Positions 16,067-25,881 of a stretch of DNA of 64,000 nt are shown here, in pieces; position 1 is the first letter of the stretch, and each line of letters begins with the position of its first letter. The DNA comes from Bacillota bacterium. GTDB taxonomy: Bacteria > Bacillota > UBA4882 > UBA8346. Under the pieces are notes generated by a model that did not search any database, was not told the origin of the DNA, and saw only the letters and a list, made by a program, of their open reading frames with translations. The stretch lies in the NCBI GenBank assembly GCA_023429995.1, contig JAEZCE010000047.1, positions 1 through 64,000 on the forward strand, in the 5' to 3' direction. The translations under genes were made by a program, and so were the position numbers.

Positions 16067-18153
16067 TACTCAACCCCCACCGCTCCAACAGAATGAACTT
16101 CAGCATCCGGATTGATTTCATTATAGGATAATACCAGCAATTTCGAGGAAAGGCGCTCAGTCAATTTATGAAATGTAAGTCGAATCGCAGGGGAACATAA
16201 AATAACCGGTTGATACCCTAAGCTGGTAACCTCCTTTACCAATTCGCCGATTTTATCATAAATTCTTTGAATCATACGCGGATCTAAAGAAATCCCAGTC
16301 TGATCATTTGATTCCCGTTGCATTTTCAATAAGATTTGTTCCAGTCCAGGATCCAGTGTAATGACACGAATAACTCCATCATCGGCTTGTACCATTTTAG
16401 TTATTTGGCGAGCTAAAGCTTGCCTTACGTATTCGGTGAGCGTTTCCGGATCTTTTACATTCGGAGAATAATCGGCCAAAGTCTCCAAAATAGTAATTAA
16501 ATTACGGATTGGAATACCTTCCTTTAGCAAATTAACCAGGACTTTTTGAACCTCGCCGATGGTCATCAGATTCGGTATCAGTTCGCTCACCACAACACTG
16601 TATTCTTCCTTAACATTATTGATCAAGGCTTGAACTTCCTGGCGTCCAAGCAGTTCATAAGCATGTTGTTTAATGATTTCGGTCAAATGGGTTGCCAAGA
16701 CTGAAGGCGGATCAACAACGGTATATCCGGCTATTTCCGCTTCATCTCTTTGATTTTCAGTGACCCAAAGCGCCGGTAAACCGAATGCAGGTTCAGTCGT
16801 GGGGATTCCTTCAATCGGTTCGGAAACAATTCCGGAATCCATTGCCAAATAATAATTAGGAATGATTTCTCCCCGGGATATATCGACGCCTCTAATTTTT
16901 ATTACATACGCTGTAGGCTGCAACTGCATATTATCTCGAATCCTGACCGGAGGCAGGACCATGCCGAGTTCCAAAGCAGTTTGGCGGCGAATCATGGTGA
17001 CCCGGTCAAAAAGGTCGCCACCCTGATTGGGATCAACAAGCGGAATCAACCGGTAACCGATCTCCAATTCCATGGGGTCAATTTGTAATAATGAGTTGAC
17101 GTTTTCAGGCTTTTTCCCTTCATCGGCTGTCGCCCCGGCGGTTCCGGCTTCACTTCCACCGGCTAATTCCGGAACGGCCGACATTTTACTTAACCCATGA
17201 CCCATTAGAGCAATTAAACCGGCCACCACAAAAAACGGTAATTTGGGCATTCCCGGTATAATTCCAAATATCGCGATAACAATGGCTACAATATTAAAAA
17301 TTCGCGGATAAGCCAGCAATTGTTTGGTTAAATCCGTTCCCAAATTGTCTTCTGCCGCCGACCTGGTTACCAGAATACCGGTTGCAGTTGACAACAATAA
17401 GGCCGGTATCAACGTTACTAAGCCGTCTCCGATTGTCAGCAAGGAATAGGTTTGGAGCGACTGTTGCCACGAAAATCCTTTTTGTGTCGCGCCAATAATA
17501 AACCCGCCGACCAAATTGACTACAATAATCAGAATACCGGCAATTGCATCCCCTTTAACAAATTTACTGGCGCCGTCCATAGCTCCGTAAAAATCCGCCT
17601 CACGCTCGACTTCGCGGCGTCTGGTTCTGGCTTCGGTATCATTAATGATGCCGGCATTCAAATCAGCATCGATACTCATTTGTTTGCCCGGCATTGCATC
17701 CAAGGTAAATCTGGCCGCTACTTCGGCAACCCGCTCCGAACCTTTGGTAATGACCACAAATTGAATAATCGTCAAAATAATAAACATTACAAAACCAACG
17801 ACGGGATTTCCCCGGGCCATTACGGTTCCAAATGCATGAATAACCGTTCCGGCTTGAGCATCCGATAATATCAACCGGGAAGAGGAAACATTGAGCGCCA
17901 ATCGAAAAAGGGTGGTAATGAGCAATAAAGTTGGAAAAACAGAAAACTCCAAGCTTTTCCGGATATTCATCGTTAATAAAACAACGACCATACCGGCACA
18001 GATATTAACTGTCAAAAATACATCCAAAAGAAAAGACGGCAAGGGAATAATGAACATTACCAAAACCAAGATAATGATCACAACCACAGCCATTTCGCCG
18101 TTTTGTAGCATTTTTTGCGAAAAATGTTGTTGAGGTTGTATTTCTGCAGCCAT
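16066..18153 (-). CDS. flhA: Flagellar export protein FlhA
   Basis: FlhA is the large membrane protein of the type III flagellar export gate. About eight hydrophobic segments fill residues 20-330. The conserved cytoplasmic FHIPEP-type loop is seen as MPGKQMSIDADLNAGIINDTEARTRR. The C-terminal half is the nonameric cytoplasmic substrate-docking domain. At 695 residues it is standard. The start follows ggaaaggattcca. A 351-bp gap separates it from flhB, unusually large for this operon. Confidence 0.97.
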   Translation of the reverse strand: MAAEIQPQQHFSQKMLQNGEMAVVVIIILVLVMFIIPLPSFLLDVFLTVNICAGMVVVLLTMNIRKSLEFSVFPTLLLITTLFRLALNVSSSRLILSDAQAGTVIHAFGTVMARGNPVVGFVMFIILTIIQFVVITKGSERVAEVAARFTLDAMPGKQMSIDADLNAGIINDTEARTRRREVEREADFYGAMDGASKFVKGDAIAGILIIVVNLVGGFIIGATQKGFSWQQSLQTYSLLTIGDGLVTLIPALLLSTATGILVTRSAAEDNLGTDLTKQLLAYPRIFNIVAIVIAIFGIIPGMPKLPFFVVAGLIALMGHGLSKMSAVPELAGGSEAGTAGATADEGKKPENVNSLLQIDPMELEIGYRLIPLVDPNQGGDLFDRVTMIRRQTALELGMVLPPVRIRDNMQLQPTAYVIKIRGVDISRGEIIPNYYLAMDSGIVSEPIEGIPTTEPAFGLPALWVTENQRDEAEIAGYTVVDPPSVLATHLTEIIKQHAYELLGRQEVQALINNVKEEYSVVVSELIPNLMTIGEVQKVLVNLLKEGIPIRNLITILETLADYSPNVKDPETLTEYVRQALARQITKMVQADDGVIRVITLDPGLEQILLKMQRESNDQTGISLDPRMIQRIYDKIGELVKEVTSLGYQPVILCSPAIRLTFHKLTERLSSKLLVLSYNEINPDAEVHSVGAVGVE

Positions 18154-18504
18154 TGGAATCCTTTCCAGAAATCGGTTCCGCGTTCTAATCCTTCACACAA
18201 TCGTCCAAAAACTCACGGTTGGAAATTTTCAAAACCCCTCAGCGCCTCTCGATAAAAAGGCAACCATTTCTTCCTCTATCAAACGAAATTCTTTGCATAA
18301 ATGGATCATCTTTGGTTAAATTACCATATTTAATGATTCTAGGAGTTATTCCTAACTCCTTCTTTTCTATTGATAGTAACTTGCAGATTCTTAATGATTC
18401 AAACGAGCCGATTGCGTCAATTTCACAAATTCCTCCCGAAAAACATTTCCATGTAAGCCCGATAGAGCGGCTTTCAGCTAACAATGATTCATTGAAACTC
18501 CATT
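18154..18504. other. Gap between flhB and flhA inside the fla operon
   Basis: This 351-bp stretch has no convincing gene. A minus-strand frame of 81 codons (18239-18484) begins at a TTG, lacks a ribosome site and shows no family motif. A good-looking site (cgggaggaattt gtg, near 18430-18445) opens a frame of only 11 codons. I see no terminator or repeat. It may be a decayed gene or an inserted fragment now without coding function. Confidence 0.5.
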
Positions 18505-19611
18505 TTAGGCCCGTTTACGCTTGAGCCTATAAACAAATGCCAATACCTCCGCAACGGCTTGATATAGTTTATCAGGCACAGTCTCGCCGATTTCAACCGT
18601 CTTGAATAAAGATTGCGCAAGCGGCCGGTTTTCAACTAATGCCACTCCACTGGAAATAGCAAGCTCTTTAATTTTTTCGGCAACAAATCCCTCGCCTTTG
18701 GCAACTACAACTGGGGCCGCCATCGTGGTCGGGTCATATCGCAAAGCGATCGCCAAGTGGGTCGGGTTCGTAATAACCACATCGGCTTTAGGAACATCTT
18801 GCATCATACGGCGGGCCGCTATCTGGTGCTGCCTCTGGCGAATCTTATTTTTAATTAAAGGATTTCCTTCAGTTTGTTTAAATTCGTCCCGGATTTCTTT
18901 TTTCGTCATCCGTAAACTCTTGTTATATTGCCATCGTTGGTACATATAGTCCATCAACGCCAATATCAATAGAAAAATACAAATTTTTAAAGAGACCTGA
19001 TAGAGAATATTCCAAATAATCCTGGCAACATCAAAGGCCGAGAGTTTAACCGCATCAATTAAGAAATTGACACGATCCCTAATTGTAGAATAAACAAAGT
19101 ATATTACAATGATTAATTTTAGAATCGATTTAACCAGTTCCACCAAACCCTGGGAACTGAACATCCGCTGAAATCCGCTGATAGGGTTAAGTCGGCTAAA
19201 TTTAGGTTTTAATGGTTCCAAAGTAAAAAGCGGGCCGACTTGAAGCACATTCACAATTACGCCGACCAGTGCGGCGCCAAGTCCTATCGGCAAAAAAATC
19301 CGTAAGAAAAAAATGCAATTTTTTATCAGAATACTATTGAGATTACTCTCTGATAACGGCTTGTTTAAAATCTCGGGCCCCAAATTATTTTGAACATATA
19401 CCAACAATTCATTGTAAAACCATCCGCCGAAATAATTCAAAATAACCAGTAACGCCAGTAATGCAATGACCGTATTTAATTCCGTGCTCTTAGCAACCTG
19501 TCCCTTTTTACGGGCTTCGGATTTGCGCCTGGGAGTAGCTTCTTCTGTTTTATCGGGGTCTTGCGCAAAAAATTGTAAGTCGATCCGTATAGGTTCCGAT
19601 TCCTTTGCCAA
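18505..19611 (-). CDS. flhB: Flagellar export switch protein FlhB
   Basis: FlhB controls substrate switching of the export apparatus. The conserved N-terminus IRIDLQFFAQDPDKTEEATPRRKSEARKKGQVAKS is immediately recognisable. Four membrane segments follow, and then the autocleavage motif NPTH (in ADVVITNPTHLAIALRYD). The frame is open 46 codons further upstream to an ATG at 19749, but homologs begin just before IRIDLQFF. I prefer the TTG at 19611, giving about 368 residues, though no strong ribosome site precedes it. Confidence 0.9.
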   Translation of the reverse strand: MAKESEPIRIDLQFFAQDPDKTEEATPRRKSEARKKGQVAKSTELNTVIALLALLVILNYFGGWFYNELLVYVQNNLGPEILNKPLSESNLNSILIKNCIFFLRIFLPIGLGAALVGVIVNVLQVGPLFTLEPLKPKFSRLNPISGFQRMFSSQGLVELVKSILKLIIVIYFVYSTIRDRVNFLIDAVKLSAFDVARIIWNILYQVSLKICIFLLILALMDYMYQRWQYNKSLRMTKKEIRDEFKQTEGNPLIKNKIRQRQHQIAARRMMQDVPKADVVITNPTHLAIALRYDPTTMAAPVVVAKGEGFVAEKIKELAISSGVALVENRPLAQSLFKTVEIGETVPDKLYQAVAEVLAFVYRLKRKRA

Positions 19612-19857
19612 AATAGATTGGATTAAAAATCGAACCCTGATAAAAATGGATTTTAGTATGAACCGAAAATTTTCAAGATATGAAATGCATATAACCTGCA
19701 GAATCACCATTTTAGGAAACTCGCTTTCCATTTCAAGCATCCACGTCATGTCGCATTCACTTCATTTTCTCCTATCCATACAGGCCATTTCAAAAACTCG
19801 ATGGGTCACAACATACCTTTTTTATTTCCATAAAGTCCTATCGCAGATGGCTCAAAG

Positions 19858-20649
19858 CTATGTATGCATATGCCGCAGCATCATCCGTAAGATACTGAAG
19901 GTTTCTCCTGATTTTGCAAAGGCGACCTCGATTAAAAATACATAAACCGGGATAAATAATATCAGAATTAGCAAACCCAATACGATCTTAACGGGATATC
20001 CCAGTACAAACACATTAATCTGCGGAATGAGTCTGGCAATTACGCCGAGAGCGACATCAACTAAAAAAATCGTTCCCATAACCGGAATAGCTATTTTAAA
20101 TCCCAGATAGAACATATTTGAAAAGGCTTTTAAAAAAAAGCCCACAATTTCCTTATTCATAAACAACATACCCGGCTTGATAATTTCAAAGCTTTGGATC
20201 AACGACAAAATTACAGTATGATGACCATTAATAGCCAAAAATATCAATAAGGCCATAATATTATTAAGTTGGCCCATAAGCGGTAATTCTGCGCCGGTAC
20301 TGGGATCTAGAATATTGATAATTCCAAAACCCATTGTGGTATCCAAATAATACCCGGCAATCTGCAGGGCAAATAATGTAAGATTGACGACAAATCCCAT
20401 AATCAGTCCGATTAAAACTTCTTGAATCAAGGTAAAAACGGACATCCAAAATCCAAACTGGGCTAAATTGTAATCACTACGAATAAAAGGCGCTACCACC
20501 AAAGACAAAGCAAAAGAAAAAAGGATTTTTACCGGCGCCGGAATAGCCGAGCTTTGAAAAACGGGGGCAGTTGCCATTAAACCGGAACTTCTGGCGAAAC
20601 CCAATAAGATTTGGGTGAATGTAAAACCAAAAAAGTTTTCTAAACTCAA
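19858..20649 (-). CDS. fliR: Flagellar export protein FliR
   Basis: FliR forms part of the FliPQR export pore. The 263 residues hold about six to eight hydrophobic segments, with the family blocks RSSGLMATAPVFQS near the N-terminus, VNLTLFALQIAGYYLDTTMGFG in the middle and YPVKIVLGLLILILFIPVY near the end. The TTG start follows aggagcaaaaa. Gaps on both sides (about 210-250 bp) are longer than usual for fliP-fliQ-fliR-flhB. Confidence 0.95.
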   Translation of the reverse strand: MSLENFFGFTFTQILLGFARSSGLMATAPVFQSSAIPAPVKILFSFALSLVVAPFIRSDYNLAQFGFWMSVFTLIQEVLIGLIMGFVVNLTLFALQIAGYYLDTTMGFGIINILDPSTGAELPLMGQLNNIMALLIFLAINGHHTVILSLIQSFEIIKPGMLFMNKEIVGFFLKAFSNMFYLGFKIAIPVMGTIFLVDVALGVIARLIPQINVFVLGYPVKIVLGLLILILFIPVYVFLIEVAFAKSGETFSILRMMLRHMHT

Positions 20650-20861
20650 TTTTTGCTCCTATATTCCAATTAAAATGACAAGGCTCAGGCAATCGAAGTT
20701 AAAATAAAAAGCCAGGAACTTTAATACAGAATCGCCAATTCGAGGGATCCGGAAGTTAAGAATCCAGGTCGAATGCAACACCTTACCATACGATCCCAAA
20801 CTCCCGATTTCCAGTTACCGAAATCCTCGGATTAAAAATCCTGTATCTTCTCTCTTGACTT

Positions 20862-21137
20862 CTATTTTATAAAGGTATAATTATTTAAATTGCCAAGCAC
20901 TTTCTGAAAGAAATAAAGGGTTGTATGTAACATCCAGGGTCCAAAAACCACAATTGATACAAGCACGGCAATAATTTTAGGGACAAAGGCCAGTGTTTGT
21001 TCATGAATTTGGGTAGTAGCCTGAATAATACTGATAACCAGTCCAACAACCATACCAATGAGAAGCATCGGCGCCGAGACTATCAGAACCGTCCAAATTG
21101 CTTCCCGCGCCACAGAAATTACAAATGTATCCGTCAA
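20862..21137 (-). CDS. fliQ: Flagellar export protein FliQ
   Basis: FliQ is the small two-helix subunit of the FliPQR export gate. VISVAREAIWTVLIVSAPMLLIGMVVGLVISIIQATTQI covers the first helix and the conserved loop, and EQTLAFVPKIIAVLVSIVVFGPWML the second. I chose the TTG at 21137, preceded by aaaggtgg at 10 bp, which gives 91 residues as in other FliQ proteins. A GTG/ATG start 13 codons upstream is possible but adds a non-conserved Gly/Lys-rich tail. Confidence 0.92.
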   Translation of the reverse strand: MTDTFVISVAREAIWTVLIVSAPMLLIGMVVGLVISIIQATTQIHEQTLAFVPKIIAVLVSIVVFGPWMLHTTLYFFQKVLGNLNNYTFIK

Positions 21138-21181
21138 GCCCTTTCCGCCACCTTTCACTTTCCAACCAAAATTCATAGGTT

Positions 21182-21955
21182 CTACTTAAAGCTTAAAATT
21201 AACGACCGGGCTATTAAATGCCAACCATCAACCATAACGAAAAGTAAAATTTTAAAAGGCAATGAAATCATAATCGGCGGCAACATCATCATACCCATCG
21301 ACATAAGGGTGCTAGCCACGATCATATCAATGACTAAAAAGGGTACAAAAATCATAAAACCGATTTGGAAAGCCGTTCTGAGTTCACTAATCACAAAAGC
21401 CGGAATCAATACTTGAGTCGGAATATCTTGATAGTTTTTAGGTCTAGATAAATGCGCCGCTTGAATAAACAACATCAAATCTTTACTGCGGGTTTGTTTA
21501 AACATAAAAGCGCGGATTGGCTCCATTGCTCTAGTGAATGCTTGATCTTGCGTTATTCTATTCTTTAAAAACGGCTGTAACGCCTGATCATTGACTTTAG
21601 TCCAAGTAGGCATCATGATAAAAAAGGTTAAAAACAATGCTAAACCAACCATGACCTGGTTAGGTGGCATCTGGTTGGTCCCAATAGCAGTTCTCGTAAA
21701 AGAGAGGACTATAATAATTCGAATAAAGGATGTTGTCATAATCAAAATAGCCGGCGCCAGAGACAACACAGTCAATAATATAAGTATTTGCAGACTCTGG
21801 GCTATTTCAGTAGGACTATTGGATGGCTGGACTCCAATTTCAATTCGGGGAATAGGAAAAGTAGCTGCAGCTCCCCAAACATTTCCAGCTCCAATTAAAA
21901 ATAATAAAACCACCAGAAGAGAAATTCTGGCCGTTTTGTTTTTTAGCAATCGCAT
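21182..21955 (-). CDS. fliP: Flagellar export protein FliP
   Basis: FliP is the main pore subunit of the flagellar export gate. It has a cleavable signal peptide (about 1-29), then LLTVLSLAPAILIMTTSFIRIIIVLSFTRTAIGTNQMPPNQVMVGLALFLTFFIM, which is the family signature. The C-terminal signature LIDMIVASTLMSMGMMMLPP, seen here as VIDMIVAS, is also present. The ATG overlaps the fliO stop as TAATG. Length 257. Confidence 0.96.
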   Translation of the reverse strand: MRLLKNKTARISLLVVLLFLIGAGNVWGAAATFPIPRIEIGVQPSNSPTEIAQSLQILILLTVLSLAPAILIMTTSFIRIIIVLSFTRTAIGTNQMPPNQVMVGLALFLTFFIMMPTWTKVNDQALQPFLKNRITQDQAFTRAMEPIRAFMFKQTRSKDLMLFIQAAHLSRPKNYQDIPTQVLIPAFVISELRTAFQIGFMIFVPFLVIDMIVASTLMSMGMMMLPPIMISLPFKILLFVMVDGWHLIARSLILSFK

Positions 21956-22515
21956 TATTGATCTTTACCTCGCGTTCTCCAAGAACGTACCTTCGCCAAA
22001 CCTTCTTGTATGCGCTGTTTAGCGTTGAGATCATTAGAATCAGAATCATTAATACCTCTGGGGTTTAAACTCTTCAAAAAAGGCCCCATCATACCGGAGA
22101 ATTTATTGGGCGGTAAAGTCTGATATTTATCAGCCGAACTCTCTAGTTCATTATAAAATTCCGGATCATCAATCTCCTGGAGTAAATTGATTCCATGTTC
22201 GGAACTGCCAATCAAAATAACTTTATGATTGACTAACAACAAATAAAGATGGCGATTAGGTCCCAAAAAAAGGCTTTCTGCCACTCTAAGATGTTTAGCT
22301 GCTGAAACTCCAAATTTACCAGCCAAAAATTTAGTACCCCAATACGCCAAGACGACTATGACCGCTAAAGAAAACAAAGCCCAAATCCATTGCCCGCTGC
22401 CAAATTCCGCCCCCGGTTCTTCAGCGGTTTTGGCAAAAGTAACTGCCGGCATGAGAAAGACACTTGCAGCACACAAAAGGAAGCAAAATCCATATTCTGG
22501 CTTCAACTTCTTCAA
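21955..22515 (-). CDS. fliO: Flagellar biosynthesis protein FliO
   Basis: FliO (called FliZ in Bacillus) assists assembly of the FliP ring. It has a probable N-terminal signal peptide (about 1-28) and one membrane helix (about 45-62, WIWALFSLAVIVVLAYWGTKFL). The cytoplasmic domain carries the FliO signature LRVAESLFLGPNRHLYLLLVNHKVILIG. The TTG start has only a weak ribosome site. The stop overlaps the fliP start. Confidence 0.85.
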   Translation of the reverse strand: MKKLKPEYGFCFLLCAASVFLMPAVTFAKTAEEPGAEFGSGQWIWALFSLAVIVVLAYWGTKFLAGKFGVSAAKHLRVAESLFLGPNRHLYLLLVNHKVILIGSSEHGINLLQEIDDPEFYNELESSADKYQTLPPNKFSGMMGPFLKSLNPRGINDSDSNDLNAKQRIQEGLAKVRSWRTRGKDQ

Positions 22516-22537
22516 ATAATTCTCGCTTCCTTCCGTG

Positions 22538-22900
22538 TCAAGTTAATACTTTACGAACAGCCTCCAGAACACGTTCGGGCTGGAATGGTTTTACGACAAA
22601 ATCTTTGGCTCCAGCTTGAATTGCGTCAATTACCATCGCTTGTTGTCCCATAGCGCTGCACATAATGATCATTGCATTGGAATCAATTTTACGGATCTCT
22701 TTCACTGCAGTAATACCGTCCATATCCGGCATTGTAATATCCATTGTTACCAAATCCGGACGAAGTTCCTTGAATTTTTCCACAGCTTTAGATCCGTCTT
22801 CTGCCTCACCGATGACCTCATAACCGCCTTTGCGCAAAATATCCTTAATCATCATACGCATAAAAGCAGCATCATCAACTACCAATACCTTGTTTCCCAC
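22538..22900 (-). CDS. cheY: Chemotaxis response regulator CheY
   Basis: CheY is a single receiver domain (120 residues) that binds the motor switch when phosphorylated by CheA. The acidic pair Asp9/Asp10 (VVDDAAFMR), the phospho-acceptor Asp54 (VTMDITMPDMDG), Ser/Ala in the switch strand (MCSAMGQ) and Lys104 (VVKPF) are all in place. The GTG start follows aaaggaggaattcag. It lies between fliY and fliO, as in Bacillus. Confidence 0.96.
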   Translation of the reverse strand: MGNKVLVVDDAAFMRMMIKDILRKGGYEVIGEAEDGSKAVEKFKELRPDLVTMDITMPDMDGITAVKEIRKIDSNAMIIMCSAMGQQAMVIDAIQAGAKDFVVKPFQPERVLEAVRKVLT

Positions 22901-22920
22901 CTGAATTCCTCCTTTAGGAA

Positions 22921-24171
22921 TTATTGAAGTGTATTTACTCTTTCAATAGGACTTATAATATCAGTCACTTTAATACCAAAGTTTTCATCAATTACAACCA
23001 CTTCACCCTTAGCGATTAATTTCCCGTTGACATAAATATCAACTGGATCGCCGGCTAATTTGTCTAATTCAACTATTGAACCGACACCTAGTTCCAAAAT
23101 TTCCTTAATCTTCATTCGGGTATTGCCGAGCTCGACCGTGACTTGCAGCGGAACGTCTAAAATTAATCCGATATTACTTGTTTCCTTCGTTAATTTTGCG
23201 TTTCCTAATGGCGCAAATTGTGCTGGTTGTACCATAACTTGCGGGTGCACCTCCTGACCAAAATTTTGATTTCGCGGTGAAGCAGCTAAAGGCGGTGTAT
23301 TAAAGGCGCCGGGCTCAACTGGTCGATTGAGTCCAACTCCTTGATTATTCGGATACTCGCCCCGGACCGGTTGAGGAGTGGATGGAAGCGGCATTTCGCT
23401 TCTCCCGGGAGGCATCGCTTGAGGTGGAACCTGCTGCCCGTTTTTCAATCCTGTTTCTGTTTTTGTCTGAGGGGCCGTCTGCTGCGTCTGCGGAGCTTTC
23501 GGCACCGAAACCTCGGTGGCTTTAATCATCGAATCAGCCATTTCTACCCCGAAAGGATAAGAAACAACCAGCATCATTTCACTGTCGGTTAGATCTTGAA
23601 TTGCAAGTTTAAAAGAAACAACGATAATCCTTTCATCCATAGCTTGATCTTTTATTATCGGCGCTTCATCTTTAAAATTAATAACCTTCACCCGCGGCGG
23701 TTCAATCTCAACCCGTTTAGAAAAGAGGGTTGATAACGACGTCGCCGCAGTACCCGCCATTTGATTAAGAGCTTCGGCAATTGCGCTTAACTCCATATCG
23801 CCGAGAGATTCATTGGGATTACGGCCATCGCCGCCCATCATCAAATCGGCGATTATCGCCGAATCATGAATCTTTAAAATCAAAAGATTTGTGCCAATTA
23901 AGCCATTCTTATATTCCACTTCAATGGTTACATAAGGAATAGGGTGCTGTTCTTTCAACTCTTGTTGCGTCGTGATAAAAATAGTCGGCGTATCAATAAT
24001 TACCCGTTTATTGAGGATTTCCGATAAGGCCGTTGAAGCCGAACCATAACTGATATTTCCGATTTCGCCAAGGGCATCCTTCTGCAACGGTGTTAATTGT
24101 TGAGTAGAGACAGAATCAGAATCATTTAATAAAGCATTTATTTCTTCCTGAGATAGGATTTGCCTACTCAA
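22921..24171 (-). CDS. fliY: Flagellar switch protein and CheY-P phosphatase FliY
   Basis: FliY combines motor switch and CheY-P phosphatase functions. The N-terminal LSQEEINALL is the CheY-P-binding motif. The CheC-type domain has active-site pairs in LGEIGNISYGSASTAL and IAEALNQMAGTAATSL. A Pro/Gln-rich linker (about 225-310) precedes the FliN/SpoA domain (about 335-405, VTVELGNTRMKIKEILELGVGSIVELDK). The TTG start follows gaggggtgagttgat. The linker is longer than in Bacillus. Confidence 0.95.
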   Translation of the reverse strand: MSRQILSQEEINALLNDSDSVSTQQLTPLQKDALGEIGNISYGSASTALSEILNKRVIIDTPTIFITTQQELKEQHPIPYVTIEVEYKNGLIGTNLLILKIHDSAIIADLMMGGDGRNPNESLGDMELSAIAEALNQMAGTAATSLSTLFSKRVEIEPPRVKVINFKDEAPIIKDQAMDERIIVVSFKLAIQDLTDSEMMLVVSYPFGVEMADSMIKATEVSVPKAPQTQQTAPQTKTETGLKNGQQVPPQAMPPGRSEMPLPSTPQPVRGEYPNNQGVGLNRPVEPGAFNTPPLAASPRNQNFGQEVHPQVMVQPAQFAPLGNAKLTKETSNIGLILDVPLQVTVELGNTRMKIKEILELGVGSIVELDKLAGDPVDIYVNGKLIAKGEVVVIDENFGIKVTDIISPIERVNTLQ

Positions 24172-24177
24172 ATCAAC

Positions 24178-25161
24178 TCACCCCTCATGCAAAATTTTCG
24201 CCACTTGAACAGCCATACGATTATCGGCAACTCCGGGCGATGCCTTAAACTTGATTTGATTACCTACCCGAATATCAAGCAAGGCTTTAACCGACTGATC
24301 CAATTGAATTACATCACCAACAGCCAATGTAAGCAACTCACCCACACTAATTGTCGCCCGGCCCAGTTCTGCCGACACCTGTATCGACGCTTGAGCCAAA
24401 CGCTGTTGAATAGCGGAAAAACTTTGATTATTTGAAGTTTTATTTGACGATCTGGTAAACCAAACTTGGGCATTTAAACGATCCAAAATTGGTTCCAAAA
24501 CAGCAAGAGGCAGACAAACATTCATTAAACCGAAGGCCTCAGCAATTCGCACCTCCAGGGTCACAAGCACAATCATATCTGTCGGTGGAATAATCTGAGT
24601 AAAAAGCGGATTAAGTTCAATGCTTTCGAAACCTGGATTTAATTCCGCCACAACTTGCCATGCTTCTTTGATATTCGGCAAAATTTTAGCCATGACCCGC
24701 TTGATAACGGTTTGTTCAATATCGGTTAATTCACGGATTTTTTCTAGCGAATAGCCATACCCTCCCAACAACCGATCGACAATTGCAAAGGCCAATTGGG
24801 GGGAAATCTCAATCAAAAGATTGCCTTCAAGCGGTTTTAATGAAATAATGTTCATTACTGTCGGATTATGTAATGATTTCGTGAATTCTTCATAAGTCAG
24901 CTGATCAATGGATACAACTTGTCCCCGCACCATACTTCGTAAGTAAGTAGAAAAAGAAGTCGTAAGTAAACGGGCTAAATTTTCATGGAGCATGACGAGA
25001 GTTCTTATTTGATCCTTTGATAACTTATTGGGGCGACGAAAATCGTAAGGCTTAATCTTCTTTTTCTTTTCATCGCTGATAACTTCTTCAACCCGAATGC
25101 TTCCTGAAGAGAGCGCTTCTAATAGTGAGTCTATTTCAGCCTGTGACAGGACATCAGCCAT
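24178..25161 (-). CDS. fliM: Flagellar motor switch protein FliM
   Basis: FliM is the central C-ring subunit that binds CheY-P. The N-terminal LSQAEIDSLLEAL is the CheY-P docking motif. The middle domain runs from YDFRRPNKLSKDQIRTL with the GGYG signature (LLGGYGYSLEKIRELTDIE). The C-terminal SpoA domain includes VSAELGRATISVGELLTLAVGDVIQLD. At 327 residues it is typical. The start follows ggggggctttgta. Confidence 0.97.
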   Translation of the reverse strand: MADVLSQAEIDSLLEALSSGSIRVEEVISDEKKKKIKPYDFRRPNKLSKDQIRTLVMLHENLARLLTTSFSTYLRSMVRGQVVSIDQLTYEEFTKSLHNPTVMNIISLKPLEGNLLIEISPQLAFAIVDRLLGGYGYSLEKIRELTDIEQTVIKRVMAKILPNIKEAWQVVAELNPGFESIELNPLFTQIIPPTDMIVLVTLEVRIAEAFGLMNVCLPLAVLEPILDRLNAQVWFTRSSNKTSNNQSFSAIQQRLAQASIQVSAELGRATISVGELLTLAVGDVIQLDQSVKALLDIRVGNQIKFKASPGVADNRMAVQVAKILHEG

Positions 25162-25174
25162 TACAAAGCCCCCC

Positions 25175-25714
25175 CTAATTAATCAAAAAATCCTCAAAAT
25201 ATAGATTTTTAACCTTTCCCGTAACAAGATAACGATTGATACTATTTATAATTTCGCTGCGAATTTGATCTTTCCCTTCTTTTTCATCAATTTTCTCTTT
25301 AGTTTTAGTCCGCAAAATAGAAATCATTAAATCGCGGATTTGAGGAATCCTCTTGGCAATCTCTTCTTTGGTCTTTTCATTGTCCAATTCCATTGTGGCG
25401 TTCACTTTAAGATAACGCTCAACTCCATCATCGGATGGAATATTTACGATAATTTCATTACCAAGGGGCACTAAAGGACCAACCTCTTCCGCTGCAGCCG
25501 GACTGACTTCTTGAACCTTTATAATCGGTGCCTGGCTTGAAGCCGAATTTTTAAATGTAAAAATTAAAAAAGCCCCGGCGACAATCACCGTAATTAACAA
25601 AACAAACATTCCTAGAATAATATAAGTTGTCATTTTATTGACATTTACATTTGCGTTTACAGTATTTGCCTTGCCGTCGGCAGCAGGCGGATTATTTTTG
25701 GGTGCATCTGCCAT
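25175..25714 (-). CDS. fliL: Flagellar basal body-associated protein FliL
   Basis: FliL stabilises the stator around the motor. It has a cytoplasmic Asn-rich N-terminus, one membrane helix (about 30-52, YIILGMFVLLITVIVAGAFLIF) and a periplasmic FliL domain. Its conserved end is RDLMISILRTKTKEKIDEKEGKDQIRSEIINSIN. The start follows caggagggaaatcac. motA and motB, often encoded next to fliL in clostridia, are not here. Confidence 0.92.
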   Translation of the reverse strand: MADAPKNNPPAADGKANTVNANVNVNKMTTYIILGMFVLLITVIVAGAFLIFTFKNSASSQAPIIKVQEVSPAAAEEVGPLVPLGNEIIVNIPSDDGVERYLKVNATMELDNEKTKEEIAKRIPQIRDLMISILRTKTKEKIDEKEGKDQIRSEIINSINRYLVTGKVKNLYFEDFLIN

Positions 25715-25881
25715 GTGATTTCCCTCCTGGATCAGCTAATATCCTTATACCTTACTATTTATCGATTATTATATCATATTTCCTTTATTTTGGATTCATT
25801 GTAACTGGATAAATATCAAAAAGATTCATGAAAATTCATTATCTTAATTTTAATTCGTAGTAATATATCGGCCGTTTTCAA

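Noticed and set aside
18239..18484. 81-codon minus-strand frame between flhB and flhA
   Set aside because: It starts at TTG without a ribosome site and has no recognisable motif; kept only as a note in the gap entry.
19612..19749. 46-codon N-terminal extension of FlhB
   Set aside because: FlhB proteins begin just before IRIDLQFF; the extension has no counterpart. Whether translation really starts at the TTG remains open.
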